Below, piece after piece: positions 12,292 to 23,444 of a stretch of DNA of 64,000 nt (its first letter is position 1; each line of letters opens with the position of its first letter). This DNA comes from Ischnura elegans (taxonomy: Eukaryota; Arthropoda; Insecta; Odonata; Coenagrionidae), in contig NC_060250.1 in the NCBI RefSeq assembly GCF_921293095.1, forward strand, positions 113,098,629 through 113,162,628, read 5' to 3'. Made by a program: the position numbers and the translations under genes. The notes beneath the pieces are model-generated. The model ran no database searches and had not been told where the DNA came from. It was given only the letters and a program-made list of their open reading frames with translations.

Positions 12292-14626
12292 GGAGGACTA
12301 GTTATGGTCTCCTCAGCCATACTGACTTATACCTCCTTGCTTTTACTAGGCAGTTTCCTTTGAAACATTGTTCCATGCTAAGCTATGCTTCTGACAGCAT
12401 GCAGTAGAGTCAAAGAGCCACCTCTGAGATCCTTGTGCCATTGTTTAAATGAAAGGATATAAAAACATGTGCACGATCTACATATTTAAAAGAAATTAAT
12501 TTCCATTGTATTTCATCTTACCTATGATACGTTATTGCTGGAGAAAGTAGCTGAGATAAATAATCTTAAAGTTTTGCATGATTCCCTTGTCCAAAGGCAG
12601 AGTCTAGCTTGTGGTGTTCGATTCCAAAAATAATAATTGAACATTCTTCAGTCTTCTTCTACTATGTTGGCTAAATCTCTCGATAAAGTTGACTTATGTA
12701 CCATTAGAATAGGTTCACTTTCAGCATTTATGGGGGTGGTTGACTTACATTAGTCCAAACTCCCCCCAAACAAATAAATTTCTGAATAAGTGCCACCTAG
12801 GAACTGAAAAGAATACAAAGTGAAAACAAAATTTTGGTAATCTACTTCTATATCCTGACCTCATTACTTATTAAAGTGGAATAAATGGTTGAAAAGAGCA
12901 AATTTCTTACCTACATACAGAATGTGGTGCAGGCAAGGCATTTTGACAGCCATGTACGTAGTTCACTCGTTTCTCGTAGGCAGTGCCGCAAGTGCTTAAT
13001 TTACCTTAAGTTGTAGACTATACTTAAAAAAACCCTAGCATTGATATTGCACACAAACTATTATGAGAAGATTTTTGAAGAGGTTTTAGAATTTTAATAC
13101 CACTCTAATACGTCAAAATTACAGCTACAAGTTAACCTTTAGGAAACAAAGCCACCCAGCAGAAGTTTCATCACTACATATTTGAAAGTTAAAATTTAGG
13201 TTTCAATATTATCTGATAGCATGATGTAAGTACAGAAATTATTAATTTCCTACCTAATGATACCATTTCCGTCAACTTTAATGTTGGGAACTGCCCCGGC
13301 AATACAAAAAAAAAGACTTAACTTTCACTGTGATTTCACTTAAATCCTACGAGATAAGCCAAAAAGGTATTGTTAGGAAAAATAAACACATCACTAGAAA
13401 TCTCTGATGTCACAACTTAAGCAGTCTATTAGCTGTAAAAAAAACTGAGCAATGTAGACAATGAAGATGAAATGATGGAAAAATGAATGGTAAAAATGAC
13501 CATATTATATGGAATAACTGTAAACATATCATTAAAGTCTTCAATAAAGAGGGATGGTAAAATTGAAATACTAAAAACTTATGAGCTAAAATAATAAATT
13601 AAATAGCATGAAATTCTGAAAAGTATGTGTTTTGGATCTCTTTCATGATCCACAGGAACTATTTTGACCACACCCCCTAAGAAAAAAACCAAACAACTAC
13701 ATATTTTTATGCAGTTTTGCATGAAAATCATTCATTGTTCAAAAGTTAAATATGAAAACAGAACAATCTAGTTTGTGGTCTCCCACAGTTAATGTCTTGC
13801 TAAAATTCAGATCTCTTGCATCCAAGTCCTCATGAAAAAGATATTACTAGCATAAAAATGTTTATTGTGCAGGTGTAGCAATGATGATCTAACAAAATTT
13901 GATATTCAAGCACGAGATGTAAATCCCCACTGGTGTCTTTCTTCACTGACAGATTTAATTATAATTTCTCCTTTAATCCCATTTAAATAAGTGGGCCCAT
14001 ACAGGCATGCCTGGCACCAAGTGGAGCTTATTGCCAGTGCATGCGGGGGCACACTAGGCCTTTAAAGGTTTATCTAATAAAGTTTTTCTCTGCTCACAAT
14101 CAGGGATTCCTTCCGTAAAATTGTCCAATCTCAATTCCCATACTTGGTTTATTTTGCATCTTCTCCTATCTGTAACCACTAACTTCTCACATTGGAAACC
14201 CCAACCCCCTCCCACCATCTTCAATCCTTCCTTTTCGTTTCTCGTCTCTCCTTAACCCCTTGAATTTTCCCCCTCATTATACCCAGCCTCTTCACCACTT
14301 CACATTACGCCTTCTTTACACTTTAACTATGCCTTCACCTGATGCCCAAACCTTCTCAAACAACCCCTTGACCCTTTCTTAAAGAGTGGACAACCAGCGT
14401 GTGCTCTGTAATCCCTCAACAGAGTCCCAAAAACAGACGCTCTCCTGCCCCTTCCCTTTCTCTCCCATGCAGAATTCCCCAGCTTGCTCCCTCATTTGAG
14501 TGGCCGATGACCTTTCCTTCTCTTTCCCTCCATTCCCTCTTTCCTAGAATTTTTATAAATAAAATGTTCTTCCTCCCCAGCCCCTCTTCGCCTTTGAGTG
14601 AGTGAGATGTAAGATCTGAAACTACC
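12292..14626. other. No gene recognised; pyrimidine-rich stretch at the right
   Basis: AT-rich DNA without convincing exons. About 13985-14080 is an old repeat related to about 32130-32230 (shared ACAGG.ATGCC..GCACCAA and GGCACA.TAGGC words). About 14110-14620 is strongly C/T rich on the plus strand. The short frames there contain no recognisable protein. Confidence 0.45.
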
Positions 14627-15135
14627 GTATAAGCGCGTGTAAGAGGTGCACCCCTATTTTGAGGATCGAAGCTATAAAGAAAAAAAATTTTGCGGCATTT
14701 TTTTAATCCTATCGTGCGGTGTTGCAGACGTATGCCTGGAATTTCGACAGTTATAGAAATTTCCTCTTTCAGTACTATTTGAAAGAAGGAATTTAATAAC
14801 TGCGGCGGTAATAGCGGCATAAGAGGGAGTAGAAAGAGTTCCGATCCTCTCTTCGCATCTCTACGCCATCACACTACGTTGCTTGTGCTACTCACGAACA
14901 ATTTTGTTTAAAAGCTCTCGCAGGAGTATTGCAAAAGAATTGCAGCCGTGGAAAATTTTAAGGCAAAACATGACAGGCACATAGCATGAACCTTCCCAAG
15001 AGATTGGACAACAATCGGGGCAATCTCAGCGCCGTAGGATAATAACCACGTCGTAGATATAAGGCCCCTTGCACACACACCAATTTTGGACGGCCGGTAA
15101 AATATCGGCCGTCCACATTCCAATAGTGAACAATG
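14627..15135 (-). repeat. Interspersed repeat copy 2
   Basis: Inverse copy of 1-505, starting at CTACCGTATAAGCGCGTG. The end overlapping 15063-15135 is the MITE described next, so both copies share this composite structure. The terminus GTATAAGCGCGTGTAAGAGG is also seen, as a short hairpin pair, at 16556-16630. Confidence 0.8.
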
Positions 15136-15359
15136 GGAGAGCATTGGAGCTTGCACACGTACCGACCACGTGCCGGCACCGGCAAAATGCCGGTTAGCTG
15201 CCGGCTATTGTCTCTGTGGATCGCTGACGCCGACTCAAAAACTTAGCAACGTATCGTTTGACCGGTAAAAATCCGGCGTGTGTGCAAGCATCACTTCGCT
15301 GGTAAAATATCGGCCAATATTTTACCGGCCGTCCAAAATCGGTGTGTGTGCAAGGGGCC
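15063..15359. mobile_element. Harbinger-like MITE with long inverted repeats
   Basis: The element begins GGCCCCTTGCACACACACC and ends with its inverse. The inverted repeats continue for about 50 bp through GGACGGCCGGTAAAATAT. Both sides are flanked by TAA (15060-15062 and 15360-15362), the 3-bp duplication typical of PIF/Harbinger. The core contains GCCGGC-rich short palindromes. It is 297 bp with no coding capacity. Confidence 0.85.
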
Positions 15360-15362
15360 TAA

Positions 15363-17517
15363 CGGAACTACACTCGGCTCTCCATCAGCTAATGCATCTG
15401 CCGTTTTTTTCCTTTCCGAGACTCCACAGGAAAATATCAAGTTACAGGGGAACAATGGAAACGTGTTTCATCCCTACCCCATTCCACCAACTGACCTTTT
15501 TCGGTCTACCAGGTTCAATTCCCCGAGTTTCTGGAGGTCAAATGCTACGTGAGTCACCTTCTGAGCTCGAAGATATCCCGATATCTTTCAGCAATTGTAT
15601 GACACGCACGAGGTTCTAAAAAGAATTAGACCTAACGCGACGTATATCTGACAGCATTTAAGTTTTTTGAGCTCTAATTGATTGACACAAAGATTTATAG
15701 CTAAAACAAGACTACTAATATTCAACATAGTCCAAACAGCACAATTTCAGAAGAAACAAGCGTAGCATAAGCACATTCAAACAAGACGAGACGGACTGGA
15801 AACTTCAGGCAATGCAAACTGCGTATATCACATTGCTGCGCCTTCGCCCCTATGCTTTAAAGGCAACGACGTCACATGCAAGATCGGACGTGTTCTTCCC
15901 TTGCTCCTTTGCTCATAGCCTCGTAGCTTGAAATACGGAGGGGAGGGAGCGTGCTCCTTCCCCTTGACCTCTCCTTCAGCGCTCTTCACTTATAAACATT
16001 TCCGATTTCTTCTATCCACCATTTAGTCCAAAAATGAACACACTCGTTCGAATTTTTTAAACGGCAGGTTTTGACACCAATATAATATTCAGTTGCAAAA
16101 ATCCTCATATTAGCGTCTGAAGATGATTTTTGAAAAATCAGGTGCTCAGCGTAATGGAAATTGCGCGGCAAGACAGATGTTGACTATTAACCAGGTATGT
16201 CCTTCAAACTACGCGTTTCTATACGTTTGATAAGCGATTACTATATGCAGTATAAATGCCGCGGGATGCCCACTTGTGGCAGTAAATTTAGCGCACGCTC
16301 CGGAGCGAATCACCCCGTGCGATCTTGTTCACCTCTGGGGTACCGACGTGATGGCATGATGCTTGCAAGAAATTGAAACAGGAGCATTTTTAAAATACGT
16401 CACTGAGGGAGAAACTCCCCTGCCTGCCGCTTGATTTTGACCCAGGGTTTCAGATGACTAGACTCACGCTGAAAACTAAGGCCACTCAGTTCCCCTTGGA
16501 CTTGCGACCGGTGAAGGGGTGGGGGGGGGGGGGGGGGGGGGGGGAAGATAAGAAGTTTGTATAAGAGGCGCACCCCCATTTTCGGCTGCAATGTCTGGGA
16601 AAAAAGGTGCGCCTCTTACACGCGCTTATACAATATATTCCATTTGATGATACGAAACTATCGTGCCTTTTAGGATCGGCAGATTTTTCATTAAAGTGCC
16701 ATTTTGGATTTGAAGTGGTTTCGTGCCATCCCATTTCGTGCCTTTTCGGTTTATTGCCTTATCAGTTTCGTGCCTTTTCGATTTCTGGCCTTAAAGTGAC
16801 AGCAGTCTGTAACTATAGAGATTTTGTACTTTGACATTGCTCTTTCGTATCGGATCATATCCCTGGAAACGATATTTGGCCAAAAAAGACCAAAACATGC
16901 ATGTTCAAAAAACATCAAATTTAACAGGTTAACTTCCTCTAGGTTACAAGGTGAAGACTTTAACCCAAGGTGAAAACCAAGTACAACTATTTCACTATTA
17001 TGCCATTACCACCTTTCATAAAAGGGCATTTAACAAAAAAGAAGAAAAGCCCCAGATTATTAGGATACTAGATTATACATTTGATGTACCACATTGCCAG
17101 CGGTAATGTGAGCAAAAAATATTAGGAATCGTAGAGGATAAATAATCTTCGCATTTGAAATACGCTAGCATGTGATGAAAACGTAGACAAAATAAACATA
17201 GGCAGACAGAAGTATAAAAAAAGGTCATCCAAAGCAAACATCATCATTGAGGTCATCTATCAAGACATCCAAAGATTTATTCCAAAATCCTACCTCTGCC
17301 CCAGAAATCTTCTACCTGAGTACGCAACAATTGCTGCAAATTCATTTCAGACAGTATCAAGGTTCTTCACTCCAATTTCCATTCTTCACTGTAGGTAATA
17401 ACAACTTTCTATGGAGTTACACACATTGGTGTAAAATTATTTCCACCATGGGTGACACTCGACATAAAAAAATCATTTGGTTTAGCCAGGCCACAAATGT
17501 AGATCTCCCAATTGTTG
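15363..17517. other. Mixed repeats, no gene recognised
   Basis: About 16521-16543 is a run of G longer than 20. About 16556-16630 is a small hairpin pair around AGAGGCGCACC and GGTGCGCCTCTTACACGCGC, related to the terminus of the repeat at 14627. About 16640-16800 contains degenerate copies of TTTCGTGCCTTTTCG. The plus frame 17247-17639 runs from unique DNA into a MITE and is rejected as a gene. No BLTP2 exon was recognised on the minus strand. Confidence 0.45.
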
Positions 17518-17525
17518 GTCAGATA

Positions 17526-17814
17526 CAGTGGTGCAGCAAGGGGAGGTTTTGGGGGATAAAACCCCCCAGAGCTCGGAGAAATTTTAGAGTTAAATTTATT
17601 TTACTTAATTGGATTAATATAACCCACAGAATAGTGTAAGGATTAATAAAATCTCCCTAAGAAAGTCACAAAAACTCACCATTTATCTTTCATTTTTTTG
17701 GGGAGGGCCCCCGCACCTCCCACTTCCCCTGATGGGTATTCCATACCCCCCACACCCTCAGTATTAGTTTCACCTAAAACCCCCCCCAAGCCTTAATTCC
17801 TAGCTGCGCCGCTG
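17526..17814. mobile_element. hAT MITE, family I, copy A
   Basis: Starts CAGTGGTGCAGC and ends GCTGCGCCGCTG, flanked by 8-bp duplications GTCAGATA (17518-17525 and 17815-17822). Inside the ends are runs of G/C and an AT-rich centre. The same family occurs at 28775-29079, 38044-39700 and 62410-62923. CAG..CTG ends with 8-bp duplications indicate mobilisation by a hAT transposase. Confidence 0.9.
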
Positions 17815-17823
17815 GTCAGATAC

Positions 17824-18079
17824 CAGTAGCGGATACAGGAAAAACTCAAGGGGGGGGGGGGGGGTGCAATAGATACCTAGCATACCTTTACTTTTATCGT
17901 AATAAAATATAATCAAGCCAAAAGCAAAGTTTAAGGAGTTTTAAAGTAAAGTGATAATGTAAAAATGAAAGACAATGCCCTCTTATGATATAAAAAAGTT
18001 AAAATTGTGGTTCTGCAATGTTTGGCAATACAGGCGGCCCCACAGGGAGGGGGTGTGCCACCATCTGTATCCGTCACTG
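17824..18079. mobile_element. hAT MITE inserted at the target site of the previous one
   Basis: Starts CAGTAGCGGATACAGG and ends CTGTATCCGTCACTG, flanked by TCAGATAC (17816-17823 and 18080-18087). The left duplication overlaps the right duplication of the element ending at 17814, so this element landed in that duplication. The three copies of TCAGATA around the pair record the order of events. Confidence 0.88.
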
Positions 18080-18407
18080 TCAGATACACAACCAGTTACA
18101 CCACCAAACCATCTTGCTCCAAGGCAAAACCCTACTCTTCTACACTCTACCCAAACCACTGCATGTAATGAGCAACTTTGTTCACATTCATGCCTTAAGT
18201 TATTTACTCCAAGAATTAAATTTGCTATAAAAAAAATCACGCCTGAGTGGAAAGTGGGAGATCTGGTTTTGAATTCTGTCTAAATAACCAATTGATTTTT
18301 TCATGAAGGATTTCATCCTCTGTGCAAACTCTTCGTTATAGTGTTGGATAACAATTTTCACAAGGAAAATTTATATTTTGCTGATAAACTGAAAAAATAT
18401 TCCTTAC

Positions 18408-18594
18408 CTGTGCTTGAGCCCTGGGACTTCTCATATTTTAGTTTTGTGTAATCTAAATCAAAGGAAAGCGTTTCTACTGATTCTCTTGGGGACAGAAAAA
18501 ATTGGGCCGTGAGTCGTGACATTTGGATGACAACGCTGGCTTCAGACAACCATTCCAAAAATTCACTTCCAATGGTGGAGTTATTATTGCTGTC
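18408..18594 (-). CDS. BLTP2: BLTP2 (hobbit) coding exon, most 3' recognised
   Basis: The acceptor TGTTTCTAG precedes DSNNNSTIGSEF, and the exon ends at CACAG before the donor GTAAGGA. It encodes 62 codons plus one base. The segment ASVVIQMSRLTAQFFLS followed by SFDLDYTKLKY fits, from memory, the human BLTP2 segment containing NISIQLGD and SISLDYQHL, i.e. strands of the repeating lipid groove. It begins in phase 0, matching the exon at 20133-20372. The next exon should begin with two bases completing a glycine-type codon, but I did not find it. Confidence 0.7.
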
Positions 18595-18867
18595 CTAGAA
18601 ACAGAGTCAAGCAAAACATTTTCAATGATAGGATTAAACTACATAATATAGAATTCAAAAAGTCCAAAAATTTAAACAGCTGATGAAAATATGGAAGCTT
18701 GGTTGTAAGTTCTTAAGGCTGGCTGAGGAACTCGTTTTACATCTGGATTAGTAAAATTTTGCGGAGGGCTTCAGAGACGGTTCAAAATGAAAGTGGTGTT
18801 CCCCAAAAAATGAGAATAAGGTAGATATGTGTAATATTTCTATACCTGCCGCGTGAACGGCGGTGAA

Positions 18868-19011
18868 ATATACAACAATTGCCATAAGAAAATTGCCATG
18901 GGAAAAAAGAACCTGGATAGCGTAGTGGTCTGCGCAGTGGCCCGGAAAGCCAAAGGTCCGTGGTTCGATTCCCGGTCCAGGGGAATTTTTTCTCATGGCA
19001 ATTGTTGTATA
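18868..19011 (+). repeat. tRNA-like core flanked by short inverted repeats
   Basis: 18911-18981 reads as a degenerate tRNA-like unit: ends CCTGGA and TCCAGG can pair, TAGCGTAGTGGTC is A-box-like, and GGTTCGATTCC is a B box. The T stem is imperfect, so it is a SINE rather than a working tRNA. Flanks TACAACAATTGCCAT (left) and ATGGCAATTGTTGTA (right) are inverted repeats. A relative lies at about 25765-25850. Confidence 0.7.
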
Positions 19012-19885
19012 AGGTAGATATGCTTGGCTTCACCACCAACATTCCTCCTATAAATGCACAACCTTTTCCAGTCAGCACTGTTGTGTGTGCTTCTGAGTCG
19101 CAAGCTGACAACCACTCACTTAAAGGGCTTAAGATAAAAGTGCTTGTAGCAAAATGAGTTTATGAGATACCTAGGGGAGATATTTCTATGTAAACATAAT
19201 CATGAATCCACAATATTTGACATTTTCACAAGATCATTGCAGCTCTAAAATACTTCTAAAACCTCACAGAAAACATATAGCATGGCAAAACTGTGCTCTT
19301 TATCATCATAAGAAAATGTGGATACCAGAAATATTTTCTTCCAGAAATAAAATGAATTTCAAAAATTTACATGAAAAGGAACTGGATGCGTACAATCGTA
19401 AGTGAAGAGTGATTTGTTGCCATTGTTGAAAGAGCATTGTGGTATTTTATGTGTCCTCCCATTGTTATTTAGTGAGGTGTTTCCCCTCTCTCTACAGTTT
19501 AGCCTCTGGACTTCGTTTGGAGTCGCAGCAATTGAGAAATGGTCATGTCGAATATATACACTCCAAAGCGTTCCCACGTCTTTCCATTCCTAATGTGGAG
19601 GTACAAGGCTAGATGAGGAGGCATGAAAGCTTATCAGTAAATCCAAGAGTATCATTTCTTTCCACTGACTCGTCCCTTATTCAACAAAAAATAATAAGGA
19701 TATTTATGATTTGAGCAAATATGTGTTTTTTGTGTTAATAAAAACCAACTTATATCACCAATTTAGAAAGGAATACTGTCAGTAATCCTCCTACAATACC
19801 CTTTCCCTGTCCCCTTTGATTCAATATCCTGATAATGCACTAAAAACTTATATTATCACATTTAAATATCAAATACTCATTAAGA

Positions 19886-20077
19886 CTTTATTTTATTCCT
19901 AAACCTCCGAATACAGCACTCATAGGCCATTTTAAATCGGGGTATTCAACAAATTCAACTGTGAAACGTACACGAACAACCATGCCCTGGATAAGGGGAA
20001 CTTACCCAGGCTGGACTTGAACCCGCGACCTCATGTTTGGCAGGCGAGGACTTCACCCCGCTGTCGCCGAGGCCGGC
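19886..20077 (-). repeat. tRNA-derived SINE, copy 2
   Basis: Same layout as the SINE at 11321-11515, minus strand. The 5' end is GCCGGCCTCGG, the B box GGTTCAAGTCC is the inverse of plus 20013-20024, and the tail is T-rich on the plus strand. It lies in the BLTP2 intron just upstream of the exon at 18408-18594 and in the same orientation as the gene. Confidence 0.85.
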
Positions 20078-20132
20078 AAACCACTTGCTTGGCACTCATG
20101 ATTTTTTTCATTAAATATCTTTATTTCCTTAC

Positions 20133-20372
20133 CTGTGAATATGGAGTTATCTCCTTCAGCCTCTCTTTCATTGTAACAGGGTATCTCGCTCCCTTCTTGC
20201 GGTAAGTCAATCCATTCACTTTCGAGGAATTATCTCCTCCTGATGGTACAGCTTCTTCATTCAATGATAGCTTTTTGAAATTTATTTTCAGCCAATTCAT
20301 CAGCTCTTGATGGTGATACACAATATCAAATGACTTAAGCATGACATCGGTATTCAGTACTCTATTTTTGAG
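20133..20372 (-). CDS. BLTP2: BLTP2 (hobbit) coding exon with HQE motif
   Basis: Acceptor TTTTCTAG at 20373, donor GTAAGG after CATATTCACAG, exactly 80 codons, phase 0 at both ends. The peptide LKSFDIVYHHQELMNWL is the strongest family match in the window: human BLTP2 has, from memory, an equivalent I-x-Y-x-H-Q-E-x-x-x-W-L block. The second half is a charged loop (KLSLNEEAVPSGGDN, then KERLKEITPYS). BLTP2/hobbit is a rod-shaped protein anchored in the ER that carries lipids at ER-plasma membrane contacts; in flies it affects regulated secretion and body size. Function is inferred from family knowledge. Confidence 0.85.
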
Positions 20373-20465
20373 CTAGAAAATGAGGTCAAATGAGTAAGCC
20401 CATCTACTAATGTGCAGAAACCTGCACTTAAAGATTAATTAAAACAAATTTCCAATTAAACTTAC

Positions 20466-20584
20466 ATTGGAGGAAACAGAAATATTGCCAATTTTAACAC
20501 AGTCCAGTAGATTTATTTCCATTTCCACATCGCTAACGCAAAAAGCAGCCGAGAGTTTAGGGTTCAGAGCAATTTCCTCCTCTC
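20466..20584 (-). CDS. BLTP2: BLTP2 (hobbit) coding exon
   Basis: A long pyrimidine tract and acceptor AATATGACAG precede GAGAGGAGG, and the donor GTAAGT follows TCCTCCAAT. The exon is 119 bp. It takes one base from the previous exon and ends in phase 0, agreeing with the exon at 20133-20372. The peptide IALNPKLSAAFCVSDVEMEI fits the human block leading into the HQE region by alternating hydrophobic beta-strand pattern. Confidence 0.72.
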
Positions 20585-21273
20585 CTGTCATATTAAAAAA
20601 AAATAGAAATGAGAAAAAATAAAAGTGACTGAAAAAAAACTAATTACAAATGATTTATAAAAATGATAAATACCAAAATACACTAAATCACAGTTTGACA
20701 TACTTATATTTAAAAATAAATTTTAAATTGAGATGAATGAAAACTATGGAAGATGGCTTAAGATTATTGCCACAATGAATTGATAAAACAAATGCAATCG
20801 AAGAAAAATTCAACAAAGTTATTTCTTCAACAATAAAGCTGACACTAAAATACAGCTCTAAATGAAAACAGAACACATTGTTCAAGATGAGGTGTTAATG
20901 TAACTGAAATGATAACTCATTCATGATTGTGTCTTTTAAAGTACTGGCTCAAAGGTACATATTTGCTATCCTTTAATGTAAATTTTGCTCATGATCTCAT
21001 GGTTTTGTAGAAGTTACCTCTATTAATTATTACTTTCTCAATCTACGGATAATAAGTGCATTCACAGTTTTGGCTGATAGTCTTCTGCTATTTCAAATAT
21101 GTAAAAATGTGTATTTACAGGTGCGATAGAAGTGATAAATTAAGAAAGATATTTTTCTGAACAGATAGCTATGCGAATTCCTTTTTCCCCTGAACCACAG
21201 AGGACTTTAATATATGTCAGTCATAATTTTGTTAGAGTATTTCCTTTTATGTGCAAATGGCTGATGTCCTAAC

Positions 21274-22669
21274 TAGAGATGGGTCGAATAGCAGATTTCT
21301 CGAACTTGAATATCGAATTCGAATATTAAATCATTGCTCGAACATTCGAATGCCTCATATACTAGAGTTGCTCAAAGCATATTGAACATACGTTTCTTCT
21401 TCTATTTCCCTTGATGAATGTATAAATAAAAAGGTATCCAGTGGAACTCGATCTATCGTTTTTGATCTATCGGGATGGACAAAAAATAGCGGCACGCCCA
21501 TCTGATACTCGGCATCATCCAACTTCTTGTTTTCAACAGGTAGCTCACTTTACCTCCACTCCTGCTGTCAAGTGCTAGCGGACAATCCGAGGCGTTTTGA
21601 AAAAATACACGCGCTTTTCCAACGGATTTTCTTCGATTATTTTCAGTCCATCTTTGGAAGTTCTCACGAGATAAGAAGATGAATTCGAATTGCTAGAGGG
21701 GAGAAACCAAATATCCTGAGAAAATATCCCTTCGTCTGTGACTGTAGCAATAGAGATTTATAGCACAACTAATAAATTGTGACTTGATATATGTTTTTGG
21801 AAAAAAATATCTCATCAACTTCCGAGAAGCTCAGCTGCGAGTATATTGAGTTTTGCCAGAATGCTAAATCTCCGTCATATTTTGACATTTATTTCCAGCG
21901 TAAAATGCTTAAATAAAGTCAGAAATACGTTGTGTTTGGTCTTATTCTTTTTTAAATTACGCGCACATTACTAATATTTCAATCTAATAAAGGTGTAATA
22001 TCAATTGCTGAAAGTCATTTTTAAACACCTTTTGGGCTAATATATGACTCATGCAGCAGTTGACCTCCAGAAATGGGGAACTTCGAAGCAGGTAGGCAGA
22101 AAAAGGTCAGTGGGGGAGAAAGAGGGAAGGGTGAAACATGATTCTATTACTCTCCTGTAACTTGATATTTTCTTTTGAAACTTTTGGTTTATGGTCTTCC
22201 TAATACAAAAACTGCGAGAGCTGGGGCCTTTTGTTTGATTTCGGAGAGGAGTAAAGCGTCGGAGGAGGGGCCAAGGGCTGATGGATGGAGGGGGTAGCAG
22301 ATTTTGGGAATTGTGCTACGTAGTTACTATCCCACAGCACTGAGGTTCTCCTGGTGGGGGAAACCGCGGATTTTCGGATTCATTTTCGGTTCCCCACATC
22401 GAACTCTTTTCACCGCTCTAACCCACGCATTTGATGTAGTTCGTCAACTTGCCTAAAACGGTGCTGCATGCACTAAATGACTTGAGTTCTCTACATTTTT
22501 CCGAGTCAACTACCAACAACGTGCGTGCGACAGTGTATGACACGAAATCCAAAGTATTCAAGGTATTCGAGATGGTACCTTTAGCATAATTATTCGAGAT
22601 CTCGATTATCGAATACTTTCTAGTATTCGAGGTATTCGAGTATTCGCGGATACTATTCGCACATCTCTA
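21274..22669. mobile_element. hAT element, TAGAGATGGG-type ends
   Basis: Begins TAGAGATGGGTCGAATA and ends TATTCGCACATCTCTA, with 8-bp duplications GTCCTAAC (21266-21273) and GTCCTATC (22670-22677) differing at one base. Subterminal DNA repeats ATTCGAGGTATTCGA-type words. It is 1396 bp with no recognisable transposase, so non-autonomous. It splits an older LINE-like tail whose uninterrupted copy is at about 32836-32915. It lies in a BLTP2 intron. Confidence 0.88.
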
Positions 22670-22677
22670 GTCCTATC

Positions 22678-22735
22678 ATCCCCTGCCACACGCCTTTTAG
22701 GTGGCTTGCAGGATAGTATGTACATGTAGACACAT
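22678..22735 (+). repeat. LINE-like 3' tail fragment
   Basis: The words CACGCCTTTTAGGTGGCTTG and GTACATGTAGAC match, inverted, about 32836-32885. The piece left of the hAT insertion (about 21245-21273, GCTGATGTCCTAAC) belongs to the same repeat. Tails of this kind are common at 3' ends of arthropod non-LTR elements; that class is my inference. Confidence 0.6.
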
Positions 22736-23160
22736 ATATGTATTTTCATGATACTGCTATTGTCCATTATATGTAATACCAAATCTGAAAATGCAAATTG
22801 TAGTAATGAAGGTCTTGCAATAATTATTACATTTAGGGTAAGTGCGGTGCCCAATGATAATAATTTACAGATAAAAAATCATATTATGTGTACCCAAAAT
22901 TCATTTTTTGAACATTTTTAATTTTCAAGAGAATAGGTATTAAATTTCCTTGGAACTACAATTCGTTACTTATAAAAAATGTAATATATACTTGCAACAT
23001 GGTTCAAAGTTTAAATGACAACTGTAACTGAATCAAAGTACTTTACATAATTGTAGTACCCTAATCATCGCTAAGTATGATAAAAAATTAGAATAAAATA
23101 GAATATTCTATCAAATGAACAGGCACAATGCTTTCACTTTTTCCATAGAAGTAATTCTAA

Positions 23161-23348
23161 AGCCCGCTATACACGGTGAATGATCATGCTGAATGATCAC
23201 GCGATCATTCACAGGATCACGCGAGCAAAATAGAACATGTTCCAACTTTCACTGCATGATCATGTGCATGATGGTTCATTCGCAAATTTTTCCATTATAA
23301 ATGGCAAATGATTTTATTTGCACGATCATTCACTGTGTATAGTGGTCT
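23161..23348. mobile_element. Harbinger-like MITE
   Basis: Starts AGCCCGCTATACACGGTGAA and ends TTCACTGTGTATAGTGGTCT, imperfect inverted repeats, flanked by TAA at 23158-23160 and 23349-23351. The interior is full of GATCATTC/GAATGATC palindromes. It lies in a BLTP2 intron and has no coding sequence. Confidence 0.8.
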
Positions 23349-23444
23349 TAATGAAATACATTCAGATTATATAAAGACAATAAAATATTGAAGACTTAAA
23401 GGTGAACTAAGGAGTATTTAAATTATATTTCGATGTAGATGAAC

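Noticed and set aside
14416..14820. 134-residue minus-strand frame
   Set aside because: It combines repeat sequence and a pyrimidine-rich tract. The other copy at 236-547 does not keep the frame.
16400..16734. Frames with poly-proline runs
   Set aside because: They are translations of a G homopolymer on the opposite strand.
17421..17510. Possible further BLTP2 exon (minus strand, frame with IYICGLAKPNDFFMSS)
   Set aside because: No acceptor of normal quality precedes it, and the match to the family is not better than chance.
17247..17639. 130-residue plus-strand frame
   Set aside because: Its last third is inside a hAT MITE that begins at 17526, and the first part has no recognised domain.
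18911..18981. Functional tRNA gene
   Set aside because: A and B boxes are present, but the T stem has mismatches and no sensible anticodon arm could be drawn. It is better explained as a SINE.
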